Origin: Paludibacteraceae bacterium
Lineage (GTDB): Bacteria > Bacteroidota > Bacteroidia > Bacteroidales > Paludibacteraceae
DNA length: 64,000 nucleotides
Assembly (NCBI GenBank): GCA_017478725.1
Contig: JAFVDD010000051.1
Coordinates: forward strand, 27,660 to 91,659
Direction: 5' to 3'
Of the stretch, positions 15,699 through 24,706 are shown piece by piece. The notes under the pieces are model-generated. The model had not been told where the DNA came from and did not search any database. It worked only from the letters and a program-made list of their open reading frames with translations. The number at the start of each line of letters is the position of its first letter. Within the stretch, counting starts at the first letter, position 1. Made by a program: the position numbers and the translations under genes.

Positions 15699-16130
15699 AT
15701 GGTTAAGAAATTCTATCCTCTTCTTCTTTTGTTCGCATTCGGTATGTTCATGACATCTTGTAAAGACCATCTAAATATAGGTGGCACCAGTTCTGCTACA
15801 ATTTCAAGCATTGATACGACAACCTGTGTATGGACCTCTTATCACATTACCAATAATGACACGATTTGCACATATGTGCTAGATAACACAAGAGTCAAAG
15901 CGGGAGAGACCCTCCATCTGGATGCCACAGCCAGTGGTAAGGCATCCAATTTACAAACGATATTGTCCATCAACTATGAAGACCCTATCCGTATTGAATC
16001 GTACCCCTATCATCTTGATTACGTGATACGTGAAGCAGGCAAGTTTAGGATCAAATTAGCCACCTCATACCATTACGATACGGCAGAAGTATCGGGTAGT
16101 TCCGAGTATTCATTCACCATTTTTGAATAA
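15699..16130 (+). CDS. lipoprotein, 143 aa
   Basis: Encodes 143 residues. A lipoprotein signal peptide ends in GMFMTSC, with Cys near residue 19. The remaining beta-rich domain resembles an immunoglobulin-like fold (CVWTSYHITNNDTICTYVLDN; regular strand pattern to the C-terminus). Likely outer-membrane lipoprotein. The start at 15699 follows from the signal peptide; the frame is open back to 15597 inside the decayed gene. Function unknown. Confidence 0.7.
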   Translation: MVKKFYPLLLLFAFGMFMTSCKDHLNIGGTSSATISSIDTTTCVWTSYHITNNDTICTYVLDNTRVKAGETLHLDATASGKASNLQTILSINYEDPIRIESYPYHLDYVIREAGKFRIKLATSYHYDTAEVSGSSEYSFTIFE

Positions 16131-16144
16131 AATTACTGTAGCAC

Positions 16145-16714
16145 ATGGTTATTGATTTCTCCCGCCTGCAACAAACCCGTATTCCTGACCTAGCGGCCGT
16201 TTATGGCGGTGCGCGGGGCAGAACGATGTCCTCGCGACATCAATCTTACGCATGGCGGGCGCTGCAGGAAGCAGGCGTGACAACCCTCATCGACTTGCGC
16301 GAAAAAGACCACACTGACCGCTTGCCCGCTTTGTGCGAAGAACACGGCATACAGTATTTCCACTATCCGGTGGATACCTCTGCCGAGGCCATCGACAGCA
16401 TGGTGACGCTCTTCCCTGAATTGTGCCGCTGTATCGATGCCGGCTCTTTCTATATCGCCTGCGCGATGGGTCTGCACCGCACCGACATAGCCCTGTGTGC
16501 TTATTGGCTTTTCCATGGTGCTGACCAAGGCCAAGAGCCGCCGCACATACACGGCTACCGTCAAGAAGACGGCCACCGCATCGACAAAATCATGCGTGTC
16601 CTCAATGCCATGTATCAAGCCTTCTCTGAAAGCAACGGCACTGAACCGATAACGCAGGAAGAATTCCGTAAACGGAAAAATACAATCATACAACAAACGA
16701 ACAATCAACTATGA
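16145..16714 (+). CDS. dual-specificity / tyrosine phosphatase-like protein
   Basis: Encodes 189 residues, cytoplasmic. The catalytic Cx5R loop is Cys106-Ala-Met-Gly-Leu-His-Arg112. An upstream DLREK element fits the dual-specificity phosphatase fold, where it precedes the general-acid region. The His normally found just before the catalytic Cys is Ala here. The substrate is unknown. Its stop overlaps the start of the following lipoprotein gene in ATGA, so the two are co-translated. Confidence 0.75.
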   Translation: MVIDFSRLQQTRIPDLAAVYGGARGRTMSSRHQSYAWRALQEAGVTTLIDLREKDHTDRLPALCEEHGIQYFHYPVDTSAEAIDSMVTLFPELCRCIDAGSFYIACAMGLHRTDIALCAYWLFHGADQGQEPPHIHGYRQEDGHRIDKIMRVLNAMYQAFSESNGTEPITQEEFRKRKNTIIQQTNNQL

Positions 16715-17703
16715 AAACCTGCCACTATTTGCTGGTACTCGCCCTGTCCATTACGCTCTTGGGCTGTAATCGCGCCCAATCGCGTACAGAAAACAATGAC
16801 AATCAGTTGCTTTTTGCCACGGAGATGCCTGACGAGGAAGAAGATGACGAGGTCAGCATCGTGTCCTCGCCGGACGGAAGGATATGTCTCTATCGCCGGA
16901 ATATCCAGACAAGAGACGCATCCATGGGCTGGAGCATTATCTATGACGTCAAAGATGACGGCATGGTTTATACCTATGAAGGACTGCCGGATTGGGAAGG
17001 GGAACCGGCTACCTTGCAGCGGATATATTCGCTTCCTCATCCGCGGCGGCACCTGTATCTATTCGATGCTTTCTTCCGCATCAGCGGTTCTTACGGCTAT
17101 CAGGCATTTGTAGCGTACGAGTTGACCGGTCACGAACTCAAACGCGTAGCCGTTCTGACAGACGAACAGGGAGACCTTTCTGCGGAAACGGGATTCGAGT
17201 ACAATTTCGCCGATTATTATTTCCGCTTTGCCCGTGCCCTTGAATATGATTACCAATATACATGGGATGAAGAAAACGGCATCCTCTATTATCCGCTGTT
17301 GCAAGAGGACAGTTATCAACTCAACGACCGCTTCATCGTCTATCGATGGAACGGCAAAACGATGAAACCCACTACGGATACGGTCTGCAATCCGAGACTT
17401 TATGAGCCGCTGCGGAACTACGTATCATGCCTTCAGCATACCAAGGCCGGATATGCCCAGGTGCGAGTGGACAGTTTGCCGGACGGACGGCTGCGCTATA
17501 CGGCATGGGACAGAGAGCAGAATGTCGCTTCCAAACCCAACATAATCCTATTCGGCAAACGAGAGGGAGATGAATATCATTTCTATAACCCGCCCACCTA
17601 CACCTATGTTGTCACAATAGAAGACATTCCTGAGGTGCATGTATATTATGGTGATACTATTGGACAATTAGACGAACTTGCTAATTCATATACAGAAAAA
17701 TGA
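16711..17703 (+). CDS. lipoprotein, 330 aa
   Basis: Encodes 330 residues. The lipoprotein signal is MKTCHYLLVLALSITLLGC, so Cys19 would be lipidated. The acidic segment after it (DEEEDDE, about residues 37-44) is unusual. The rest is Tyr- and Asp-rich and beta-like, as in envelope proteins. I do not recognise a family. Translation is coupled to the phosphatase-like gene upstream, which suggests a common process. Confidence 0.7.
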   Translation: MKTCHYLLVLALSITLLGCNRAQSRTENNDNQLLFATEMPDEEEDDEVSIVSSPDGRICLYRRNIQTRDASMGWSIIYDVKDDGMVYTYEGLPDWEGEPATLQRIYSLPHPRRHLYLFDAFFRISGSYGYQAFVAYELTGHELKRVAVLTDEQGDLSAETGFEYNFADYYFRFARALEYDYQYTWDEENGILYYPLLQEDSYQLNDRFIVYRWNGKTMKPTTDTVCNPRLYEPLRNYVSCLQHTKAGYAQVRVDSLPDGRLRYTAWDREQNVASKPNIILFGKREGDEYHFYNPPTYTYVVTIEDIPEVHVYYGDTIGQLDELANSYTEK

Positions 17704-17725
17704 CTGTTTAATATTGCACGTAGCT

Positions 17726-18739
17726 ATGAATCAGACCAACCCGCGTATCCTCACAGAGGACACCATCCGCAAAGCAAAACTGAAACTTACTACCAATTAT
17801 AATCCGGAGCACCTGCTTCAGTGGGCGCATAGTGCCAATTTCCAAATGATTGTCGAAATAAAGGCCCGCAAAAGAGAGTGGCAAGCGGTGCTTAAAGATG
17901 GGAAAGAAGGACGAGAGGCTAAGTTTGAAGTTCGAACCCCTTGGAGCGACCCTACTGATTGTATGGATGCACTCATCGCTACAATCTATTATGATCCGCA
18001 TTCCGGCTTAGGGGTGGACTACACATTCAGTATCACCGAGCGATTCTTTGCTATCGGTCTATGCGGTTCATATGTAGTGGAGAGCCCTCTCTTCCATTGT
18101 GCTACAGAGCAGCAACTGATAGATTATCTCGATGACGATGAGACACCTTTCAAACGCTATTTGCATCTGGAGCACATCATGGAGCAAATGCAAAACTCCG
18201 AGCGTGGACGCGAAATGGGTCGGCAGTTACGTGCCCAGCAAAAAGAAAAAGCACGGAGAGAACAAAACGCGCAGAATACCGATACTACTCCGACATACGA
18301 ACAACTCTGTTCCGACCAATACAGGCAACATCCCTACGAGACGCGGGATCTGGATGAGCAAATGTCGATGGTTCGTCAGAGTATCGGCGGCTGGTGGAAA
18401 CCGCGCTTCCTGATAGACCGTCGGCATAAAAGCGTTTGCGAATTTATGGACGAAAGCGAACATCTTCTTACCATCACGGATGATGATATCGACTGGGGCA
18501 GTCTCAATGGTCTCCCTGCAAATCTCATTCAGCGTGTACGCGACCGAAACGGACATTTCCCTGTGCTCATCAGTCATTTCCATGATGGCAATGCCGGAGT
18601 ACAATGGCAAATCAACCCCGATGGCCGCTATTTCATGGACGATGACGGATTCGGCATGACAGATGACGAAGAGATAACTCTTACGGGAACCATCGACCGA
18701 ACAGGAAGAGTGATTATCAAATTTTGCTATAAAAGGTAA
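17726..18739 (+). CDS. hypothetical soluble protein, 337 aa
   Basis: Encodes 337 residues without signal peptide or membrane segment. There are two parts: an alpha/beta N-terminal domain (to about 150) and a C-terminal domain (from about 235) ending TGTIDRTGRVIIKFCYKR, joined by a charged helical linker. The start at 17726 (MNQTNPRIL) is 22 bases after the preceding stop; the longer frame from 17678 overlaps that gene. No family recognised. Confidence 0.7.
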   Translation: MNQTNPRILTEDTIRKAKLKLTTNYNPEHLLQWAHSANFQMIVEIKARKREWQAVLKDGKEGREAKFEVRTPWSDPTDCMDALIATIYYDPHSGLGVDYTFSITERFFAIGLCGSYVVESPLFHCATEQQLIDYLDDDETPFKRYLHLEHIMEQMQNSERGREMGRQLRAQQKEKARREQNAQNTDTTPTYEQLCSDQYRQHPYETRDLDEQMSMVRQSIGGWWKPRFLIDRRHKSVCEFMDESEHLLTITDDDIDWGSLNGLPANLIQRVRDRNGHFPVLISHFHDGNAGVQWQINPDGRYFMDDDGFGMTDDEEITLTGTIDRTGRVIIKFCYKR

Positions 18740-19166
18740 TACTATTTATAAGATGATGGTATAAACAGAGAACTCTGTATATGGTCTATTAGAAAGGTCT
18801 CTTTATGTAACTGAAAAATTAATGATTTATCTCTGGAACACCAGACTGGACCAATATAAAAATGCAGAGAAAACTGAAAAATCCTGCACAATTCCGGAGA
18901 AAACTGAAGAAAACTGTAAACGCCAATCCCCCGCATCGTATCTTTGTACTCGATTTAGGGAGCCATAGGACAAAGTCGTAAGAGCAGATCAGATACAGCA
19001 AAGAAACCGGATAGATATCCGTCTATGACGTCCGTAATGCAAACGAGGTGGTAACGAGAATGGAGCGACAAGAACTATATACGGAGATATAAGAACGTTG
19101 ATAGCAACAAATTACAAAGTCAGACCCGCATTAACGGGTCTGACTGCAAAAAAAATCCCTTTTCGC
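18740..19166. other. gene-free stretch with a possible weak promoter
   Basis: No convincing coding frame on either strand. TATCTTTG at 18939-18946 matches a -7 box, but the expected TTG 20 bases upstream is missing. A strong hairpin lies at 19118-19145. Otherwise I see nothing specific. Confidence 0.5.
19118..19145. terminator. perfect 11-bp inverted repeat, possible terminator
   Basis: AGTCAGACCCG (19118-19128) and CGGGTCTGACT (19135-19145) flank a 6-base loop. It is followed on the plus strand by an A run rather than a T run, so termination is likely weak or dependent on other factors. Confidence 0.5.
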
Positions 19167-19197
19167 TTGCGTATGTGCAAATTTTGTAGTATCTTTG
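19167..19197 (+). promoter_or_regulatory. promoter of the transglutaminase-like gene
   Basis: TTG at 19167-19169 within CTTGCGTATGTGC, 20 bases, TATCTTTG at 19190-19197. It gives a leader of about 60 bases. Confidence 0.85.
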
Positions 19198-19264
19198 CAG
19201 CGGAATTATAAGGGACGATATTACAAATAAGAATTACGAAACACACGATTTAAGAATTAGAAAG

Positions 19265-20737
19265 ATGAAAGGTTATACGATTTTAGGGATTGCGCTGGCA
19301 ATGGCTATGAGTGCCATGGCGCAGCAGAACAGTTTCGACGAGTTCCGTCAACGCCAGCAGGCCAGTTTCAATCAGTTCAAATCCGACCGGCAGGCGGAGT
19401 TTGACGAGTTCCGCCGGCGTGTCAATGCCGAGTATGCCGAGTTCATGCGCAGGCAGTGGGAGGAGTTTCCCGTGCAGGAGGCAGAGCAGCCCAAGAAAGA
19501 GCCGGAAGTCAAACCTATCCCTGCACCACAGGAACCGATTGACACCAAGCCCGTGGAAATCAACGTAAAACCCGTGGTGGTCGTTATCCCGCAGCCCGAA
19601 CCCGAACCCGAACCTATTGCGCCTGTCAAACCCAAAGAGGAGCCCTACAAACGCGTCAGTATCAACTATTTCGGTACCATCACCACTATCGGTTTCCCGC
19701 AGAACGACCGTCTGCATATCGCCGCCCTCAACGAGAACGCCATAGCCGATGCCTGGCAGGAGTTGGCAAAACCTCAATATGACATCACCGTCAAAACAGC
19801 GATGGACGCACGCAAAGCCGCCAACCTGTGCGACTGGGGATACATGCTGATGCTGCGCGACGCATGCGAGAAACAATACGGCAAGACCAACGAGGCGGTG
19901 CTCGCACAAGCCTATCTGATGGTTCAGTCCGGCTACCGCATCCGTCTGGGCATGGCCGACAACAAACTCTACATGCTCGTTGCCAGCGATTACGACATAT
20001 TCGATTATGTCTATTACACGCTTGGCGGCTGCAAGTTCTATCTCATCAGTTCCGACCAATGCAAGAGCATGCAGATCACCCAGGCCAAATACGGCAAGGA
20101 ACGTGCGTTATCGATGCAGATAGCCAAACTGCCCAAACTCAACTCAGAGCCGACACCCAAACGCACACTCACGTCCAAAAAGGGCGTCACCACTTCGGTG
20201 TCCGTCAACCGCAACCTGATCAATTTCTTCAACTCTTATCCGCAAGCCTGCGTGAGCGGCAAACAGAATACCCGTTGGGCGGCTTACGCCAACACGCCGC
20301 TGGACAAATCCGTCAAAGACATGCTCTATCCGTCTTTGAGAAAAACCATCGAAGGCATGAGCGAGCGCGAGGCGGTAGCTATCCTCCTCAACTGGGTACA
20401 GACCGCCTTTGAATACAAATACGACGACGAGGTGTGGGGACACGACCGCGCTTTCTTTGCCCAAGAGACACTCTTTTATCCCTACTGCGACTGCGAGGAC
20501 CGCTCCATCCTGTTCTCGCGCCTGGTGCGCGACCTGGTGGGACTGGACGTAGTGCTGCTCTATTACCCAGGACATCTGGCTACAGCCGTCGCATTCAGCC
20601 AAGAAGGCAAAGGCGACTATCTGACCTACAAGCAACGCAAATACATAGTATGCGACCCGACCTACATCAACGCCGGAGTAGGACGCACCATGCCGGGGAT
20701 GAACAATCAGGAAGCACAAATCATCGCACTCAAGTAA
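19265..20737 (+). CDS. secreted transglutaminase-like protein
   Basis: Encodes 490 residues. A signal peptide (MKGYTILGIALAMAMSAMAQ) is followed by a Gln/Arg/Phe-rich helical repeat (FDEFRQRQ.. units, residues 24-66) and a Pro/Glu linker with EPEPEP. The C-terminal transglutaminase/protease-like domain shows a candidate catalytic triad: Cys408 or Cys410 in CDCEDRS, His in YPGHLATA and Asp in VCDPTY. Probably periplasmic or surface-exposed. First gene of a unit with the two that follow (6-base gap, then a 1-base overlap). Confidence 0.8.
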   Translation: MKGYTILGIALAMAMSAMAQQNSFDEFRQRQQASFNQFKSDRQAEFDEFRRRVNAEYAEFMRRQWEEFPVQEAEQPKKEPEVKPIPAPQEPIDTKPVEINVKPVVVVIPQPEPEPEPIAPVKPKEEPYKRVSINYFGTITTIGFPQNDRLHIAALNENAIADAWQELAKPQYDITVKTAMDARKAANLCDWGYMLMLRDACEKQYGKTNEAVLAQAYLMVQSGYRIRLGMADNKLYMLVASDYDIFDYVYYTLGGCKFYLISSDQCKSMQITQAKYGKERALSMQIAKLPKLNSEPTPKRTLTSKKGVTTSVSVNRNLINFFNSYPQACVSGKQNTRWAAYANTPLDKSVKDMLYPSLRKTIEGMSEREAVAILLNWVQTAFEYKYDDEVWGHDRAFFAQETLFYPYCDCEDRSILFSRLVRDLVGLDVVLLYYPGHLATAVAFSQEGKGDYLTYKQRKYIVCDPTYINAGVGRTMPGMNNQEAQIIALK

Positions 20738-20743
20738 AGGCAC

Positions 20744-21304
20744 ATGACGAAAACCAACAAGGTCATAGGAATCATCTTGGCGGCAGCGCTGGCGATTGGA
20801 GCTGCCGCAGGTGTGGTGTGGTATTCCGGCATGCTCGCCAGCCAGGAAACAGAGAAAGCCGCTGAGCCGGAAGCGGAACCTACGGTTGCGGAAGGACAGA
20901 CCCGGAACGGCGAAACCATGCTCAACGATCATGCCACACACGGCGCCGTGTATTTCGCTGAAGAGCAAGCCGAGGCTGATCCTATGCTCGTAGGCAAATG
21001 GCGCAATACGGACAACCCGCAATGGTACAAAGTTTTTTACGACGACTACGACGAAGAGGAAGAATTATTCTGGGGTAAAGAATGGAACGAAGCCGATGAC
21101 GTAGCGGAGGAAGATCTGCGCTACCACGGCAACGGATGGTTCCGGTGGGACACCTACGGAGAGACGCTCCGTGAGTTTGCCACCATGGACTCCAGAGACG
21201 TGCCCATTGCCAAAATCTATGTGATTGACTACCTGTCACCCGACTCGCTATCCTATCACGAAGACCAATCACCCAAACAGGTTTACCAATTTACACGACC
21301 ATAA
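20744..21304 (+). CDS. membrane-anchored protein, 186 aa
   Basis: Encodes 186 residues with one N-terminal membrane segment (about 6-29; Ala/Gly/Ile-rich), then a Glu/Ala linker and an acidic, Trp-rich extracytoplasmic domain. No family recognised. The stop TAA shares its last base with the ATG of the galactanase gene (TAATG), so translation is coupled. Confidence 0.7.
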   Translation: MTKTNKVIGIILAAALAIGAAAGVVWYSGMLASQETEKAAEPEAEPTVAEGQTRNGETMLNDHATHGAVYFAEEQAEADPMLVGKWRNTDNPQWYKVFYDDYDEEEELFWGKEWNEADDVAEEDLRYHGNGWFRWDTYGETLREFATMDSRDVPIAKIYVIDYLSPDSLSYHEDQSPKQVYQFTRP

Positions 21305-22482
21305 TGTCAACCATCCATTTTCATTTATCCGTTACCAAAAGTCTGTGTCTGGCAGTGGCGGCCATGTGCCTTACTGCCTGCTATCACCGCCCGGCAACTC
21401 CTCGCGGTTCGTTTGCCAAAGGAGCCGACGTGAGTTGGCTGAGCGAGATGGAGCACGACGGAGTGAAGTTTTATGAGCCGGGGCAGACCGGCGTCACGTC
21501 CGCTGACTCGCTGTCAGAGAGCGACTGTCTGGATATCATGCAGCGGCTGGGCATGAACGCTGTCCGGCTGCGCGTGTGGGTCAACCACTCCACCGGCTGG
21601 AGCAACAAAGCCGATGTCGTAGCCATGGCTACACGGGCTGCCCGACAGGGTCTGAGAGTGATGATTGATTTCCATTATTCGGATTTCTTTGCCGACCCCG
21701 CTCATCAGACCATCCCTGCCGCATGGCAGAACTACAGTTATGACCAATTGTGCGAAGCCGTGCGCGAGCACACGCTCGATGTTCTCTATGCGCTCAAAGA
21801 GGCAGGAGTGAAACCCGAATGGGTACAGGTAGGCAACGAGACCCCAAACGGCATGCTTTGGCCGGTAGGCAGGGTGACAGACCTGAGCACGCCGCGCGGT
21901 GTCTCCGAAGCACCGGTTGCGGATCATTGGGACGAATACGCAGGCCTTACCGCCACAGGCTACAAAGCTGTCAAAGAGGCTTTTCCAGACGCCATGGTGA
22001 TTGTACACGTGGATAACGCATTCATGTACCGCGACTGGTTCTTCCGCGCAATGGAAGAGCACGGAGGACGCTATGACATGATAGGTCTCAGCCACTATCC
22101 CATGATGACCGAATGGTCGGGTATCCCGTGGCAGGAAGCCAACCGGCGTGCCGAGGAGAATATACGTGCACTCATTGCCACCTTCCGCCGCCCTGTCATG
22201 ATAGCCGAGATAGGAATGATCAACTGGGGAGAGGGTGAGCAATACGACTCTGTAGCCGGCATGGCCGATATAGTCATGACCGATTTCCTCACACGCATAT
22301 CGGATATCGACTCCTGCGCCGGTGTTTTCTATTGGGAACCGCAATGCTACGGAGGCTGGCGTCCGACGGAGTATATACCCTTAGGATGGGCGGGCTACGA
22401 CATGGGGTCCTTCACGCCCGAAGGCTACCCCTCTCCGGCGCTACAGACATTGTTGGGATGGTCGCTACGCGACGTTAAATAG
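21304..22482 (+). CDS. GH53 arabinogalactan endo-beta-1,4-galactanase lipoprotein
   Basis: Encodes 392 residues. The lipobox CLTAC places the lipidated Cys at residue 26, so it is probably anchored at the outer membrane. The GH53 TIM barrel starts at FAKGADVSWLSEME. RLRVWVN, IDFHYSDFFADP, the acid/base Glu179 in VQVGNETPNGM and the nucleophile in MIAEIGM (near residue 300) are all in place. Family members cleave beta-1,4-galactan side chains of pectin. No other pectin-related genes are nearby. Confidence 0.9.
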   Translation: MSTIHFHLSVTKSLCLAVAAMCLTACYHRPATPRGSFAKGADVSWLSEMEHDGVKFYEPGQTGVTSADSLSESDCLDIMQRLGMNAVRLRVWVNHSTGWSNKADVVAMATRAARQGLRVMIDFHYSDFFADPAHQTIPAAWQNYSYDQLCEAVREHTLDVLYALKEAGVKPEWVQVGNETPNGMLWPVGRVTDLSTPRGVSEAPVADHWDEYAGLTATGYKAVKEAFPDAMVIVHVDNAFMYRDWFFRAMEEHGGRYDMIGLSHYPMMTEWSGIPWQEANRRAEENIRALIATFRRPVMIAEIGMINWGEGEQYDSVAGMADIVMTDFLTRISDIDSCAGVFYWEPQCYGGWRPTEYIPLGWAGYDMGSFTPEGYPSPALQTLLGWSLRDVK

Positions 22483-22518
22483 TTAACCTGTTTGCTGCAC
22501 TAACTATAAACAGTCACA

Positions 22519-23430
22519 ATGAATCCGTATATACAATCATTGCGTCCGCGGACGTTGCCGCTCTCTATGTCGGGAATCATTCTCGGCAGCGGTTTGGCTT
22601 TTACAGAATTACCCATTACGAATGATGATTCACACATTACAGTTGTGCAGTGGGTCATCTTCATCTTGGCTATACTGACTACACTCAGCCTGCAGATACT
22701 CAGTAATCTAAGCAACGAACTGGGTGATGCTCTCAAAGGAACCGATGCCGACCAACAGGGCCGTGCAGCCTACGGATTGCAGAGCGGTGCAATCACACAA
22801 CAGCAGATGAAGCGGATGATTGCGCTCTTTATAGGTCTGTCCGTACTCTTCGGCACAGCGTTAGTGTTCACTGCCTTCTGGTGCCAACCGTCAACTGGCG
22901 GTTATCAGCCATCAGCAGTCTACAATACGCTCGTTTTTCTCGGATTGGGTTTGCTGGCAATCATTGGCGCGATGACCTACACACTGGGCAAGCATAGTTA
23001 CGGTTATATCGGTTTGGGCGATTTAGGGGTGTTCGTTTTCTTCGGTCTGCTGAGCACGCTCGGCGCCTATTACCTGCAGACCAAAGCATTGACCATGGAG
23101 GTTTGCCTGCTGGGCGCAGCTATCGGTTTTCCGTGCGTAGGAGTACTGAACCTGAATAATATCCGCGACATGGACAACGACCGTCTGCACGGCAAACGCA
23201 CCTTTGCAAGCCTGCTGGGCAAAACAGGAGCCAAGATATACCACTGCTGCCTGCTCGTCGCCTGTATAGCACTCTTCTGTGTCTTCCGGCATTGGTGGGT
23301 ACTTGCAATCTCGCCCCTCTGGATATGGCATATATGGTATATTTTCCGCCACGAAGGGCATGATCTTGACCTGCAGATGCCCGTCCTTATGTTCACCACA
23401 ATTATTGTAGCTTGTCTGGGAATTTGGTAA
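22519..23430 (+). CDS. menA: 1,4-dihydroxy-2-naphthoate polyprenyltransferase
   Basis: UbiA-superfamily integral membrane enzyme, 303 aa. It attaches the isoprenoid tail in menaquinone synthesis. The N-terminus (YIQSLRPRTLPLSMSGI) is typical of MenA. The two Asp-rich metal/diphosphate motifs appear as NELGDALKGTDADQQGR and NNIRDMDNDR. Eight or nine membrane helices. Full length. A terminator follows immediately. Confidence 0.9.
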   Translation: MNPYIQSLRPRTLPLSMSGIILGSGLAFTELPITNDDSHITVVQWVIFILAILTTLSLQILSNLSNELGDALKGTDADQQGRAAYGLQSGAITQQQMKRMIALFIGLSVLFGTALVFTAFWCQPSTGGYQPSAVYNTLVFLGLGLLAIIGAMTYTLGKHSYGYIGLGDLGVFVFFGLLSTLGAYYLQTKALTMEVCLLGAAIGFPCVGVLNLNNIRDMDNDRLHGKRTFASLLGKTGAKIYHCCLLVACIALFCVFRHWWVLAISPLWIWHIWYIFRHEGHDLDLQMPVLMFTTIIVACLGIW

Positions 23431-23435
23431 AAAAA

Positions 23436-23458
23436 CGTCCTTCGGGACGATTTTTTTT
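23436..23458 (+). terminator. intrinsic terminator of menA
   Basis: CGTCC-TTCG-GGACG, a tetraloop hairpin, followed by eight T. The last three Ts (23456-23458) plus the next G form the -33 box of the porQ promoter. Confidence 0.9.
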
Positions 23459-23487
23459 GCATATATGCGAAAAAAGTTGTATCTTTG
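23456..23487 (+). promoter_or_regulatory. promoter of porQ
   Basis: TTTG 23456-23459, 20 bases, TATCTTTG 23480-23487. The putative TTG start at 23485 lies inside the -7 box and can therefore be excluded. Confidence 0.85.
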
Positions 23488-23511
23488 CACCCGAAATTAA
23501 TATGCGGTATT

Positions 23512-24612
23512 GTGGCTTTACGCAGATACATAGTAATCCTGTTGCTGGGCACGTGGTGGCTTGGTAGTTTACAGGCTCAGGTATCCAACGCCGGACGTTC
23601 GGTTTTCTCGTTCATGAGTCTGCCTACTTCTTCGCGCATCAACGCGCTGGGCGGATCTAATGTCAGCCTCAGCGACGGCGATGTGTCGATGGGAATGTGC
23701 AACCCTGCCCTGCTCCACAACGAGACACATATGGTGCTCCAGCTCAACTATTCCTACTACCTGCCTGGAACCATGTTCGGTTCGGCACTCTACGGGCATA
23801 ATTTCGGACGGTCGAAAATAGAAAAGCCGGCAGAGGGAGAACCCGACCGACCCAACTATTTCGCAGTGGGAGTCCACTATCTGGACTACGGCAATATGAA
23901 ATATGCAGACGAGAACGGCAACATCACCGGCGGCACATTCGGCGCGCGGGATATCCTCATCGACGTCATGTATGCCCGTCAGTTGCACCCCTGCTGGAAA
24001 GTTGGTGTGACGCTGAAGCCCGTCTATTCCATCTACGCGAGTTATTCCTCGTTCGCCATCGGCGCTGATGTAGGAGCGCATTTCCAGACTCCCGACTCGG
24101 CATTTCAGATGGGTCTGGTGTTGCAGAATATAGGCTGGCAGCTGAAAGGTTTCTACTCACAGGAAGGAGGCCGCAACCATGAGATGCTTCCGCTCAACCT
24201 GCAACTGGGTCTCACCTATCGCGTCAGGCATGCCCCGCTGCGGTTTCATGTACAACTGCATAACCTGCAAACCTGGTATCTCAGCTACGAATGGACCAGC
24301 AACGACAAAAGCCCCACTACGGGCGATGTACTGCCACACGATGTGAAATGGTATGATATGCTGTTCCGTCACACAATCTTCAGTTTGGAGATTGTGCCTA
24401 AAAGCGAGCGGTTCTATATCGCCCTCAGTTACAACCATCGCCGCCGTGCAGAGCTGAACCTGATTGACCAGCGATCGCTGGCGGGATTCTCGCTCGGCGC
24501 AGGTGTCCGCATCAAACAGGCACGCATCGGATTTGCCATGAGCCAGCTGACCAAATCCAACTTCTCCTATCAGGTGGGCCTGACACTGGATATTAATTCA
24601 TTGATGCACTAA
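23512..24612 (+). CDS. porQ: type IX secretion system protein PorQ
   Basis: Encodes 366 residues with a signal peptide (MALRRYIVILLLGTWWLGSLQAQ) and an outer-membrane beta-barrel of the PorV/PorQ family. Diagnostic opening: SNAGRSVFSFMSLPTSSR..ALGG, then NPALL. PorQ belongs to the T9SS attachment machinery, which processes cargo with C-terminal sorting domains. I place the start at the GTG at 23512 because the frame's TTG at 23485 is within the promoter. It implies that this genome uses T9SS, relevant to the surface proteins at 49-64 kb. Confidence 0.85.
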   Translation: MALRRYIVILLLGTWWLGSLQAQVSNAGRSVFSFMSLPTSSRINALGGSNVSLSDGDVSMGMCNPALLHNETHMVLQLNYSYYLPGTMFGSALYGHNFGRSKIEKPAEGEPDRPNYFAVGVHYLDYGNMKYADENGNITGGTFGARDILIDVMYARQLHPCWKVGVTLKPVYSIYASYSSFAIGADVGAHFQTPDSAFQMGLVLQNIGWQLKGFYSQEGGRNHEMLPLNLQLGLTYRVRHAPLRFHVQLHNLQTWYLSYEWTSNDKSPTTGDVLPHDVKWYDMLFRHTIFSLEIVPKSERFYIALSYNHRRRAELNLIDQRSLAGFSLGAGVRIKQARIGFAMSQLTKSNFSYQVGLTLDINSLMH

Positions 24613-24687
24613 TCGTGCCCATTAGGGTTAAGAAAAAATCGTGCCCTTTAGGGTTAAGAAAAAATCGTACCCTTTAGGGTTAAGAAG
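24611..24687 (+). repeat. 26-bp tandem repeat, three copies
   Basis: Three units begin at about 24611, 24637 and 24663, each containing TCGT(G/A)CCC(A/T)TTAGGGTTAAG followed by A-rich spacer. Within each unit, CCC.TTAGGG is a small inverted repeat. They fill the spacer between porQ and cmk. Confidence 0.9.
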
Positions 24688-24706
24688 TCAATTAGAAAGT
24701 AAAATT

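Noticed and set aside
18742-18936. 64-codon minus-strand frame
   Set aside because: No promoter, no start context and no recognisable protein features; left as gene-free.
23485-23511. TTG start for porQ
   Set aside because: This TTG is part of the promoter -7 box; the GTG at 23512 gives a normal signal peptide.
24611-24687. CRISPR array
   Set aside because: The three units are direct tandem copies with no unique spacers and no cas genes are present.
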